The notes beneath the pieces were generated by a model. That model worked only from the letters and a program-made list of their open reading frames with translations, was not told the origin of the DNA and did no database searches. Source: Meconema thalassinum (Eukaryota > Arthropoda > Insecta > Orthoptera > Tettigoniidae). From it: a DNA stretch of 64,000 nucleotides. Position 1 is the first letter of the stretch; every line of letters starts with the position of its first letter. This document shows, in pieces, positions 35,101 through 45,345 of this stretch. Both the position numbers and the translations under genes were made by a program. The stretch is from assembly GCA_946902985.2 (NCBI GenBank), contig OX336389.2, forward strand, positions 1,080,645,788 to 1,080,709,787, written 5' to 3'.

Positions 35101-35764
35101 GCCATGGAATAATGTCATTCGGACACCTGTAGATGCACAGCCTGGACGTGAGTTGAGGATCCAGAGAACATTCGAGTATCTCAAGAAACAAGCAGACAGA
35201 CGGCAGCGGAGAAATAGGAGGAAACGCTACCATAGACCACTACTCGTGGGAGAGTACGTCTTGTTGAAAAAACCAGCTAGTCCAGATCCAGAGAGCAGGA
35301 AATATAAAAAATTTCAACGTAGCTATCACGGACCCTACCTGATTATAAGGGACTTGCAAAATAATGCATACCGAATCAAAGACGAAGAAACAGGTAGAGA
35401 AGTTGTTGTAAATGCAGCGAATTTAAAGTTATATAGTCCGCCAGAGGATTATGAAACAAGAGAGGAGCAAGCCATGTACACCCAAATGGACGGGGAGTCA
35501 TTACGTATGCACGCAGAGACTCCTGAGAAAAGCTTGCAGGCCCAGGAAGGAAGAAAGCGAAACGACCTGCTCGCAGACCCAAGGGACACGAGGGGTGAAT
35601 GCAGCTGTCGGCTGGAAGAATTTTTCGACCAGTTGTGTGAGGTCGCCACAGAACTCCAAGAAATGAATGAACGACTAAGAGAACAAAACAAGAGAACACG
35701 AGACGGCAGACAGAGTGGAATGGGGGAACGAGACATCCAATTGCCGAGAGCACTGACCTCTTAA
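31932..35764 (+). pseudogene. pol of Gypsy element C: protease, RT, RNase H, integrase
   Basis: Open in the +1 frame relative to gag from at least 31,932, overlapping gag by up to 179 bases. Protease: SLIDTGSTVCLIT and IIVGMDFIREY. RT: YVSPLVVVPKQDGSVRICLD, FSNLDLTASFHHLAL and catalytic YVDD (ICYVDDILLAS). RNase H: IQTDASFIGIGAML, EIELLAILYAL and RTDHKAL. Integrase: HHCC finger (HRAFGHPGVDKT, CDICQRVK), and a core with ALDNFGPLP, LSDHGSCFTS and NSAERVMREL. A C-terminal region has GPYLIIRDLQNNAYRI and ends after a charged tail. Breaks are an in-frame TGA at 33,522-33,524 and a frameshift near 34,690. Otherwise the domains are complete. Confidence 0.92.
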
Positions 35765-35837
35765 TGTAAATAGAGCATGAGTCAATGCCATCTGAAGGTG
35801 CGAAAAATTCACTTGTGAAATGAATTTTCCGGGCTTA

Positions 35838-35849
35838 GCGAGGGAAAGA
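35838..35849 (+). promoter_or_regulatory. polypurine tract of element C
   Basis: GCGAGGGAAAGA directly precedes the TGTGCCC start of the 3' LTR, 74 bases after the pol stop. Confidence 0.75.
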
Positions 35850-37557
35850 TGTGCCCAATCGGACACAGCAGACTGGCATCGAACTCGGGTCTTATCAGAG
35901 AAGACCAGGCCCGTGATTCTGCCTAGAGTCGAACCATTGATCTCTGAGGGGGAACAGTTACAGGGAACCCGAAGAGCAATGAGTTGTATAATGACATACA
36001 ATAATATAGCATGATTTCACGGCTTGTATGTGAATATCATAGCTGTTTAAGGAAATAATTGTCAGAAAATGCAGTCATATGTACGTTTTCGAAGTATAGA
36101 AACGTGAAAGCAGGCCAGCTTGACACGTTACTAATTGCAGCCAGCAGAAGGGAGGAGATTCAAGGCGCCGAAGGAACTTATTTCGTCTGGACCGAGGAGA
36201 CAGCTCGAAATTAATGACCCTGGGAGTCCCCGATGGACAACACTTGAGACCGTAGTGGGGGTAATTGTCCACGGAAATTAATTGATTGCAGCCAATTGGA
36301 GCATCGAAATGGAATAAAATGTACACCCAGGTGAATATATTCTAGGAGAGATAATTTAGGAGTGGTCTTACACCTAAATTAAAGCCTATATCTCTAAATA
36401 AGCCTGTTAACACCGAGCTTACGCTCGAGAGGAGAGATCTGGTGACCAGCAAGAGGGGATTCACCATGGTGGCGTCATAACGCTACGGAAAAAGGCAATT
36501 AATTGTAATTAATTGGCCGAAGCGATCGCTAGCACGAGAGTGATTATGGGACTTCCACATCTAGATGAACAAGGTGTATACGTCATTTTGAATGGAAATG
36601 CATTATTTCAAGAAGGGAGTCGCTCTCGTGTGTTCTGTGGACTACATTTTACGAGAAACCTTCATATAGGGGAAGCAGCACAGACCAAGCCAGTTGTTCT
36701 TTAGTCTTCTCCAGTTGCTCTGCAGTTCATCTTGACTCTACACGCTGCCAGTAAGTGCGCGAAATGTTAGAGTATATTTGAAGAACAATGGAAGCGCATC
36801 ATACAGCTTCTAAATAGTAATCATGAATCGTGTATACGCAAGTGTAGTTTGCTACAGCGTAGCAATAATTTAGGATGGTTTTGGACACTGAATACCAGGA
36901 GGTATTGTCATACTTATAAATGACGCAGTATCGTCAGGATCATTGCAGTTAAGGGAGCCCGAGAGGCATCACAAGTAATCATGACGGTGAAATGAACAGT
37001 ATTGAAGGGAACGAGAATCGAACGCACGTATACGCAGATAGACTTTCACGGAGACCAGCGGTTGTCGTAGCTGCATCGCATCTCTGGGGTCAGGCGTTAG
37101 GAGGAGTCCGATTAAGGATCAACCTGTGAAATAGTGAAAAAGTGTATATAAATTTTATTATAGTGATTTCAAAAGTGTTTATGTGTATTGTGAATAATAT
37201 GTATCGTGTTTAAGTGAGAAAAGCCACTGATAAAAGTATGATTATCACGTGGGAAATATGTGATATCAAGTGTCGTGTGAGATATAGCATGATGGCTTAA
37301 ATCAAGCGCCATGGTAGGTCCGTGGCTGGCGTGTTGGAATAATCCAGCGAGAATGAAAAAGTGAGTACAAATTTACAATGTTATTCTAACTAGATAGTTC
37401 ACCATACAACGATGCATCACTTTGAGACTAAGATGTAACAGTCACTTATGTACGAGCTTTCACCACTCGTATTTGGTAGAATATGGCTTGGAAGGTGATT
37501 TGTTTATGGCCATTCAGGCCTAAGATAGTGATGAATGTAACGGTAACGTTAAATGAT

Positions 37558-37558
<1 letters not shown>

Positions 37559-37599
<41 letters not shown>
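37559..37599 (+). repeat. (AAT)n microsatellite
   Basis: About 13 AAT units. The matching site in the 5' LTR near 27,103-27,121 has about half as many, so the run has changed length since insertion. Confidence 0.9.
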
Positions 37600-37600
<1 letters not shown>

Positions 37601-39429
37601 TATGGGGTCGGGAACAGTAAAGTAATAGGCATTTCAGGCCTAAATAACGTTCAAAGTGTGTCATGTCTAATATAAAGATACTGTATTTTGGTAAACAGTA
37701 AGAAAGTAACGTGAAATATAGCGAGATACGAGAATTTGTCAGTGTCAGTGAAGTGTTGAATGAATATTTAATATGGTCAATTCTTAGGATTGTTTTTGAG
37801 TACAATTAAAGTAATGTAAGCCAGTAAATTTATATTTTGTTTTTGGGAGCTATTAAAAGCTTTGGCTTAAATGTAATTGCAGAGAAGACGCGGGTGCCTT
37901 AATAATTGAGTCATCTATGAGAAGTATTGTTTGAGCCGCATTTCGCGAGCGAAGTAACGTAGAATCCAGTGATTTACGTAAATAAAGTTGCGGGGACCAA
38001 GCTAACATATCTTGCACGTTAGGTGAAATGTTGGCTAATCTACGAGTTAGTACCGCCGTGGAGCGTACTTATATTATTCGCAGCGAATTGGACAGAGCCT
38101 GTCTGTATCCATCGCTTGCAGGAATAATTGCCACGAGGGATGCTCTTCGAGACCCCGTGAGCACATGTATAAAATGATCTGCCCTGAGAGGTAAGAATCA
38201 AAGTTCGTCGTATAGGAAACGCAGATTTCCTTATTATATTGAGGCAGCTGCTGATGAGCAATCTTGTATTCTCATTATGATGCGCGCCCAAAGCCACTAG
38301 AATCGCCACAGAACGGCAAGTCTATTACAGAATCCATCCCCAGCCATGAATGTTAATTAGGGGCCGAGTTGAGCCCAATACACTATAAATATAGGTGGTA
38401 AATAATCAGAATGACTCAATTACTTGAGACAACACTTAGCGTAACTCCATTGTACTGCAATTGTAAACAAAGATGACCTTGCTTGCAGTCAAGAGGGGGG
38501 TGGTAATAGACCACTAGGGCGACGGCCATCTTGCTCGGCCAGCTGGAACTAATTTTATTGCCTGCTTGGAAGGGGAGGTTTGGAGACCTAGTCCCTTCAT
38601 TTTAAAAGCAGAGTGGGACACTGAAGAATCTCGATATTTCGAAATATAATTAAGATATGATTGTTATGATGATGCCAATTGAATTAAATGATGTATTTCA
38701 ACACACATACATTGTCGGATCATTGAAATCGGATAATATTTGGCCCAGTTATTCTCTGAGGAGGAACGCTGAACCAAATAAATGTAGGCATCTTTTTAAA
38801 GTGCATTTTTGCCCAGTTCACACTAATTTATGCAGACGGGTATGTGATTTCTAAGAACATGACACGTTTGTAACGATAATAATTTCGACCAGACCCAGAA
38901 AATCGTTGTATGGTGAAACTATAAACATTTCTGTCCATGTGTAATTTGGAAGGGAGACGTACCACTTTTTAGCGTTTCATATTGATGGAAAAGAGGGAAG
39001 ATGATTCACACGACACAACAACATTTGTTAATTGAGGCATAAAATAATGAATTTATGTTAATGAAAGTAAATGCCCGTAAGAAACGGATTAATGTTTAAT
39101 TATTACAGAATTAATGCCATTTAAATGTAATATGTGACTTTTGTGTTGTGATACTCCAGTTATGTAAAATTGTGTCACATAAAGAACACTATGGAGGCTC
39201 GTAGATGTCTGAAGGTATCAGTGATAGGATGCTAGAAATAGATTTGAGTGCAGTGTAGCACTAATTAAGAAGAGACTCACAAAATAACCTTGATTTTCAT
39301 TGTGGGAATTAAATGCAAATTATCCTTTGTTTGTATTTTGTTGTATAGCCATGACTTTAGATCAGTAAATGTTTTATTTAGGAATATTGTGGTGTTTGAA
39401 GCCATATTTTCAGTGTTGCCTTAGTAAAC

Positions 39430-39711
39430 AAGAGTTTAGTGCTTTTCAGTCGGTCAACACGAATGTACCCAAAAGAGATGGGTTATGCCCTAATCCTGAA
39501 ATAAATTACATGAGATTAATAAAACACTAGGATGACCAGTTTCGATCGTCAAGCGATCTTCATCAGATCCATTACACTTGGGCTACAAAATCTATGTTTG
39601 AAATACAGCTGAAAATATTTACAATATGTACAATTATTTAGTTGCAGTATTGGTACTGCAACTGTCAGTGTATGCTAAATGCAGTATATATGTTAGGTGA
39701 AATGCTAAATG
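39430..39711 (-). repeat. left inverted terminal repeat of the Penelope-like element
   Basis: The reverse complement matches 40,594-40,873 nearly throughout, for example GGTGAAATGCTAAATG at its inner edge. It carries a hammerhead motif on the minus strand. Confidence 0.9.
39530..39570 (-). ncRNA. hammerhead ribozyme motif, left Penelope repeat
   Basis: Minus-strand core CTGATGA and GAAA are present. Helix I is GGAT with ATCC. Helix II is GATCG with CGATC around loop CTTGA, after one unpaired A. Helix III is only AC with GT closing a TG loop, and predicted cleavage follows the C of GTC between 39,534 and 39,533. Very short helix III is typical of Penelope hammerheads. It differs from the right copy at one base. 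Confidence 0.8.
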
Positions 39712-40075
39712 TGGGTCAGGGGTATATTCTATAACGTGCCAAGACACCGATTGTCAAGCTAATTACATCGGGCAGAGTGGAAGGCGAGTAGACACACGTT
39801 ATAATGAACATAGGAATGCGATAAGATACGGAACACATTCAGCCGTGTGCGAACATATGTGTGACGCAGGGCACAGCTTTACCAACATAGAATCGGACCT
39901 TAAAATAATCCATCACGAATCGAAAGGCAGAGCTCTTGACATAAAGGAAGCAATCGAGATACACCTAGCCAAACGAAACAATCCCAACAATCTAAATGAA
40001 CACACGTTCATGGAGAGCCCACCCCTCTTCACGCTACTAAGAAACACACCCTGTCGGAAACAAAACACAATTTAG
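39707..40075 (+). pseudogene. GIY-YIG endonuclease domain of Penelope-like element (C-terminal fragment)
   Basis: The endonuclease nicks target DNA to prime Penelope reverse transcription. Reading from the inner edge of the left repeat, GVYSI (from 39,719) and YIG in CQANYIGQSGRR form the two halves of the signature. Downstream are an Arg-rich stretch, a Cys/His cluster (VCEHMCDAGHSF) and Glu in DIKEAIEIHL. The frame ends at a stop at 40,075 after FTLLRN and a short basic tail. About 120 residues are present. The upstream RT domain is missing, so the copy is 5'-truncated and not functional alone. Confidence 0.88.
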
Positions 40076-40593
40076 CGACACAGCCAAGCTAGATAAAAAG
40101 GGGGGAAATTAGGGGGTTATTAATAGGTAAATGTTATCTGGATCAGGTGTACGATGTACTTTTCTTCTGAAATAAACCAAGGCCCATATTCGCGGCAGTA
40201 TTAAAGGTGCCGGGACGTCCTCATAAGACCGTCAACGCTTAGTTCGAATGGGTTATGCTCCACGCGTGGCGTGGGCTAATCCACGGTCTTTAATAATTGT
40301 AGACCCACCTCATTCAATAACATACACCTTATCTAGGTTGGCAACACCTCACATAAACACATCGCTATCACTCCCCACAGCACGTAGGAGCAGGGGGGAG
40401 AAAGCAGGGAAAAACCAGTCGTTAAGATAACCACCGCAGTCTACCGCACAGTGAGTTCCAGTGAGCACGAAAACTGCGAGTAGCTGTTGTACGGAAGACA
40501 ATCAGATAAGTAGTTTGCCTAAAATTTTTATAGTTTAACCATAGTTTACAACCATATAATCTCTCTAAAGTACAATCTACGGATAGCTATCAC
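40076..40593 (+). other. 3' untranslated region of the Penelope-like element
   Basis: No coding potential. It lies between the endonuclease stop and the right terminal repeat. Confidence 0.6.
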
Positions 40594-40873
40594 CATTTAG
40601 CATTTCACCTAACATATATACTGCATTTAGCATACACTGACAGTTGCAGTACCAATACTGCAACTAAATAATTGTACATATTGTAAATATTTTCACCTGT
40701 ATTTCAAACATAGATTTTGTAGCCTAAGTGTAATGGATCTGATGATGATCGCTTGACGATCGAAACTGGTCATCCTAGTGTTTTATTAATCTCATGTAAT
40801 TTATTTCAGGATTAGGGCATAACCCATATCTTTTGGGTACATTCGTGTTGACCGACTGAAAAGCACTAAACTC
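40594..40873 (+). repeat. right inverted terminal repeat of the Penelope-like element
   Basis: 280 bp matching the reverse complement of 39,430-39,711. It has the same orientation as the endonuclease frame and contains the plus-strand hammerhead motif. Confidence 0.9.
40735..40775 (+). ncRNA. hammerhead ribozyme motif, right Penelope repeat
   Basis: GGAT, CTGATGA (40,739-40,745), GATCG/CGATC helix II with CTTGA loop, GAAA (40,762-40,765), AC-TG-GT helix III, then C and ATCC. Predicted self-cleavage lies between 40,771 and 40,772. One unpaired T separates the core from helix II. All conserved core bases are present. Confidence 0.82.
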
Positions 40874-41070
40874 TTATTTAGGAATATGTTGTTTCTTTCA
40901 TGTAGAGTAGTTACCTGATAGACTCAAATCCTGAGCATGTGGTCGTATGGTGGGCAGGAACGTCCCATACCTCGAAAGACCGTGAGTTAGCTGGGATACG
41001 AACACATGTTCCATATAATGACAATTGGGTACAGTACCAAGTCGTTAAAATGGACCAACAACAATTTCGT

Positions 41071-41333
41071 GACAAAAGTTTGCTGTTAAATTTAATAGCA
41101 GATTACAGTGTAGTTATCATGCTGTGATAAATCATCTATCATATGTTTCCCTTATCTGTGCAAACTCCATTAAACATGGACTATTTTTTATAACTTCTTT
41201 ACCCTGAACACAATATCGTGCGCATCCTATGGAGATTGTATTTCATGTCAAAAGTTTACTGATAAACTGCAGATTACAGTGTAGTTATCATGCAGTGATA
41301 TATCATTTGTGATATATTTCCCATTTTATTATC
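41071..41333 (+). repeat. imperfect direct duplication
   Basis: About 80 bases at 41,071-41,152 recur at 41,247-41,333 (AGATTACAGTGTAGTTATCA is shared exactly), about 176 bases apart. No gene is seen around it; 41,334-41,780 also shows nothing recognisable. Confidence 0.7.
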
Positions 41334-41784
41334 AATACCGAAGCAATTTTATCTGCAGTGTTGTCCCAGATACGGTATGTTCGTGCGTGTCACTTGGTTT
41401 TGGACAACCAACGCTCAATTTACTTGCACTTGTGTTACGTGTCAGACTGCTGCCCGATATATTGGGCACATTAAATCTGCAGGAACACCTGCACATTCAA
41501 TTTATGACAAACATGGCACGTTCAACAAACCCTATAGCGCTCTGTGTGCTTGCTGAAGATGTGAGTCATTCAGAGGTAGTTGGAAACAGACAGGACAGCG
41601 CATATACAAGGAAGTATTGATAACACAAGGCTGCATAGATAACTGCTTTGTTTGTTTGATTCGTTGGTGATTTCAATAAATGTTAGTATTTCTCTATCAC
41701 GCAAGTTCCTGTACACAAAACAGGAATATCGTTGGGGAAAAATAACCAAAACCGCAATTATTATTTGTTTGTTTTAATTTTAGA

Positions 41785-42110
41785 GCATGCTGGCAACGGT
41801 GCTAACCCACTAACACGAGCCTCGCTGACATCGGGAGACCTTGACTTCGAATCCCACCTCGGCCGTTCTGAAAATGGTTTTCGTCGTTTCCCATTTTCAC
41901 CTCCAGGAAAATGACGGAACGGTTCCTTTCAACAGGTCCGCGGTCGATTTCCTTCCTAAACCCCTTCCCTGAACCTTCCTTACTTAGACCAAAGCTAACG
42001 CTCGCTTTCCTCGAACACTTCCTCGCTTCCTTTAATTTGTATCCTAAAACCTCTGCTGAATTTCTTGGAAGCCTCGAGGGTAGACAAAGATGTGTTGAGA
42101 GGAAAACGGC
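41785..42110 (+). repeat. SINE, variant shared with 24,575
   Basis: CCTCGCTGACATCGGGAGAC, CTTCGAATCCCACCTCGGCC, TTTCCCATTTTCACCTCC and AACAGGTCCGCGGTCGATTT match the copy at 24,575. It is longer at the 3' end. Confidence 0.7.
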
Positions 42111-42554
42111 CCAGTTTTAAGTGGATTTTACTAGCTTAACTGTTATCTATTCAATATAAGAGGAACTACTTCATTGTGATGTCTTTAGAAAATTCACCAT
42201 TACTGTTTTGTACTTCCATGCACCATTACAATTTATTTGGAATAATTGAGTTCAATTCTGAAATATCTAGTGGTACATAACTTTGAAAAAACTTAAATAG
42301 CCAAAACTAGATCAGTGGTTTGTGAAAAAACTGTACGTGACGGATTTTGGGAACGATTATTCCCACGATCAGAGTTAAAAATGCGATAAAAGCAGTAATA
42401 AAATTTCATACAATTTATCTATCGCAGACTTGGGTTTTGAAGCAGAGCAATAATGGTAGTCGTTGCTTTATTTATGGGACTCAGACACTCTAGTCAACAT
42501 CCTCATGCACTCGGGTATAAGTGAAGTTTATCATCTAATCTTCATTTACTCGGG

Positions 42555-42760
42555 AAGTTGCGACTGACTCGTGCTGTAACGATTAACGTTGTCGGCTGAC
42601 ATCACTGAGGTTTGGAATTCGATTCCTGACTGAGCCAAGAAATAGAATACTGGTCTGTGGGCTGGAAGAGGGTTCACTCAGCCTCGTGAGGATATATGAG
42701 AAGAACGTGGATTCTATTCCCACGTAAATCACACTGGAGGTGGTTTACCGCAGTTTCCCG
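42555..42760 (+). repeat. SINE, left part, split by a Helentron-like insert
   Basis: It has a degenerate tRNA-like head, a B-box-like ATTCGATTCC (42,617-42,626), then TGAGCCAAGAAATAGAAT, TCACTCAGCCTCGTGAGG and GGTGGTTTACCGCAGTTTCC. The copy continues at 44,302. Confidence 0.8.
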
Positions 42761-44301
42761 TTTTTAGCCTATTTTCATTTATGAAAAAAAAGGACTTATG
42801 ACCCCTAGTAAAATCTAAACTGCTGGAGCGATTTTAACGAAACTCGGTAAGATCTTAGCACTATTTCGTCCGACTGCGATCGTGCCCTTTAAATTTAATT
42901 AAGTCTCACAAATCCAAAATGGCGGTTGTGCGAAATATTTCATCGGCATTCTATATCTCCGATACTATTACATGAGAGACAGAGTGAGAAATGAAGATAT
43001 ACGGAAAGAACTAGGAGTACAGAAACTAAATGACAAACTGGAGCAAAACAGATTGAGATGATTTGGACATGTCAAACGGATGAATGAAGTAAGGCTACTA
43101 AGACGAGCACTGGAACGACGGATGACAGGGAAGAGAGGACGAGAAAACCCAAGAATGCGTTGGATGGACTCGGTGCAGTATAGCATTAGAAAACGGTACC
43201 TGGATTGGAACACCGTGTCGGAAGAGGAATGATGGAATGACAGAACAAAGTGGAGAGGAATCATATTTGCCCCCACCCAGTGTTAGCTAGAAAAAGGGAA
43301 ATGAAGATGAAGATGGCCATTACAGATATAACCCTGAAAGTTTGTACGGTGATAAAGGACACTACTAAAAGGTCACCTATGCGACTTTCAAAAACCTGTT
43401 AGGTCTAAGTACAAAACGAACATGGCGGCCAGGCGAAGTTGAAACATTTAAATAGACTTTTCTCCTGATTTAACTATCCATGCACAGTGAAACTTGGTAC
43501 AGAAAATATGTATACACATTGCAATGCATTGACATTTAATTTAGTTCAATTGTTAACATTACTTCAAGATGGCGGCTGTGCGAAATTTTAAAATTAGGTT
43601 TTATTACTTGTGTCCTAATCATACAATTGAAGTCAACGTTTGAATAATGAACCTACGCAATAATCGGCATCTAATACTACATAACTCTATGGCCTATATA
43701 ATTAAAAATCCAACATGGTGATCATCCGAAATATTTAGACGGTTCTCATTATATACTAATCTATAACAGCAATCAAACTGAAAATTCGTGTGTTGATAGA
43801 GGCTATGAACATAAGTTCAGCTATGGAACTTTCAATAACATGGTGAGCACAAACCGAACATAGTGGCGTCACGAAATTTAAATATTTAAATGAACGTTTC
43901 TCGCGATTTAACCATCCGAGCGGAGTGAAACTTGCTACTCTACTGCTTATACATATTTTAATCCACTGACATTTAATATATTACAAAAGTTTTCATAACC
44001 ACAAAATGGCGGCAGTGCGAAATTTTTAAATTTTTAAAACTCGTTTAAATTTCTTGTGTCCTAATCATGCGATTGAAGTTTGAATAATACACCTATGCAA
44101 TAATCTTTATGTAATGGTACACAACTATATGGCCTACATAGAGAAGAATCCTACAAATGCCACTATCCGAAATATTTTGACGGTTCTCAACATCCACGAA
44201 TCTATAACAACATTAAACTGACATTTTGTATGTTGATAGAGGCAGTTAACATAAGTAGGATATATGAAAATAGGCTATTTAGTTCTTCGCGGAACTACTT
44301 G
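42761..44301 (+). mobile_element. Helentron/DINE-like non-autonomous element, copy 2
   Basis: It starts TTTTTAGCCTATTTTC and ends GAAAATAGGCTATTTAGTTC, then TTCGCGGAACTACTTG. The 3' end forms an AGTTC/GAACT hairpin. The body repeats AAAATGGCGGC(T/A)GTGCGAAAT and CGATTTAACCATCC phrases. It sits inside a SINE with no target duplication visible, at a T-rich site, which fits Helitron-type insertion. A LINE fragment is nested at 42,973-43,318. Confidence 0.65.
42973..43318 (+). pseudogene. LINE RT C-terminal fragment nested in the Helentron-like element
   Basis: 346 bp flanked by ATTACA (42,967-42,972 and 43,319-43,324). It reads as the tail of a non-LTR retrotransposon protein: FGHVKRMNEVRLLRRAL, RENPRMRWMDSVQYSI and TKWRGIIFAPT, with TGA codons where Trp is usual. 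A 5'-truncated insertion. Confidence 0.8.
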
Positions 44302-44480
44302 TTTATTCTGGAACATGCCGGGATGGTCCCAATGTTAAGGCAACAACTTTAGCCTTTCCATTCCTAGCCTCAATTACTGTTCAAGTGCCCACAGTACTAG
44401 AAACACCACAATAACACAGGTTATAAGACCATTCCCCCCCACACACACAAGTACACCGGACTGTCCAAGCCTTCAAACGA
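44302..44480 (+). repeat. SINE, right part
   Basis: ACATGCCGGGATGGTCCC, CAATAACACAGGTTATAAG and ACACACACAAGTACACCGG complete the SINE begun at 42,555. Confidence 0.8.
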
Positions 44481-44699
44481 AACAACAGCTGATTGTGTGC
44501 TTACGATTTATTAAGGCTTAGTTTTGGCACGAGATAGACGTCACTGTCTAAGCAACTGCTGCCCTCCATTGAAATTTAATAGCACAGAAGACCACTTGTA
44601 TTGTAACTTTACTACCTGAAACCACCGTTTCCCGGCTGCTCCCACGAGACACCTTGCATCACCATTTTATCTCTCAGTCCAGACTTGAGAAATATTTTA

Positions 44700-44945
44700 C
44701 AGAGCAATGAGTCGTATAATGGGACCAGAAGATGGAAGGAAGGAAGCTTGCAGTTTTACGTGACTGTTAATCTCACGATCACGAGTCACGGGACCTGCAA
44801 ATTTATGTGGAAACTGAACCACAGGACTCGATATTTCACTTCGAAAATCTCGCATGCATTGAGCAGGAATAGAACCCGTTCCGCCTTGGTGAGAGACAAG
44901 CAGCTTTACCACTGCACTACCTCGCCTCTTGGGCCAGCAGACTCG
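44700..44945 (-). repeat. tRNA-derived SINE
   Basis: Minus-strand head with B-box-like GGTTCTATTCC (reverse near 44,869-44,880) and a body shared with 50,870-51,080 (GGAAGGAAGGAAGCTTGCAG and CGATATTTCAC phrases). Confidence 0.65.
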
Positions 44946-45004
44946 TTCATATTCGTAGACCATAAAGGCATCAATTACTTCGTAATTAGTCTTTCTTCCG
45001 GAGA

Positions 45005-45125
45005 ATTTTCTTCGGGGGCTGCGTCAGATCCAGTCTCCTAGGGAGTGCACCCATTGTCTCCCTGGGACAATAACCCAGATGTTAGGCCCCTTAAAACCAC
45101 AATAATCATCATTATCGTCATTGTC
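45005..45125 (+). repeat. retroposon 3' tail
   Basis: GTCTCCTAGGGAGTGCACCC and AGATGTTAGGCCCCTTAAAA followed by an ATC-rich run. It has the form of a short retroposon 3' end. The upstream part is not identified. Confidence 0.45.
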
Positions 45126-45214
45126 TCACTTCCAGTGTAACAGTTAACTACGGTATTATCCCATCACTAATTGCACACAAAGCTCTTCTAATATGTTGTA
45201 GTTGTTGTCACAGA

Positions 45215-45345
45215 AGAGGTCCTGTGTCTGTGGGATTCGTCTGATAACCTGTGTAACTGTGGTGGCTGTACTAGTGTGTATTTATAGTTGAGCTAGGATT
45301 GGGTAGGAGGTGGGCGTGACCATCCCGTCATTTGCCTGGAGTAGA
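45215..45345 (-). repeat. SINE tail fragment
   Basis: Minus-strand counterpart of the ACACAGGTTATCAGAC tail of the main SINE family (GTCTGATAACCTGTGT near 45,239). Confidence 0.55.

Larger units (their letters stand above)
39388..40873 (+). mobile_element. Penelope-like element, 5'-truncated, with inverted terminal repeats
   Basis: A 1,486-bp insert in the 3' LTR of element C, flanked by TTATTTAGGAATAT at 39,374-39,387 and 40,874-40,887. Inverted repeats of about 280 bp lie at 39,430-39,711 and 40,594-40,873. The left one has an extra 42 bases outside it. The interior encodes the end of a GIY-YIG endonuclease and a 3' region; the RT is absent. Penelope elements are known for terminal repeats in either orientation and for hammerhead motifs in them; both are seen here. 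Confidence 0.9.
25394..41033 (+). mobile_element. Ty3/Gypsy LTR retrotransposon C with giant LTRs
   Basis: A 15,640-bp element flanked by a perfect 4-bp duplication GTAC (25,390-25,393 and 41,034-41,037). The LTRs start TGTGCCC and end GGGTACA. The left LTR is 3,667 bp; the right is 5,184 bp because a 1,486-bp Penelope-like insert plus its duplicated target sits inside it. The internal region (29,061-35,849) holds a leader of about 0.6 kb, gag, pol in the +1 frame and a polypurine tract directly before the 3' LTR. There is no env. Gag has one TAG; pol has one TGA and one frameshift. It is related to element A. Confidence 0.95.
35850..41033 (+). repeat. 3' LTR of Gypsy element C, carrying a Penelope insert
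   Basis: It matches the 5' LTR over 35,850-39,387 and 40,888-41,033. Removing the insert and one duplicated target copy leaves 3,684 bp. The excess over the left LTR comes mostly from a longer AAT run at 37,559-37,599. Confidence 0.95.

Noticed and set aside
41309..41620. Host gene exon (103 codons)
   Set aside because: No recognisable domain or splice structure; low-complexity composition and position between repeats give no support.
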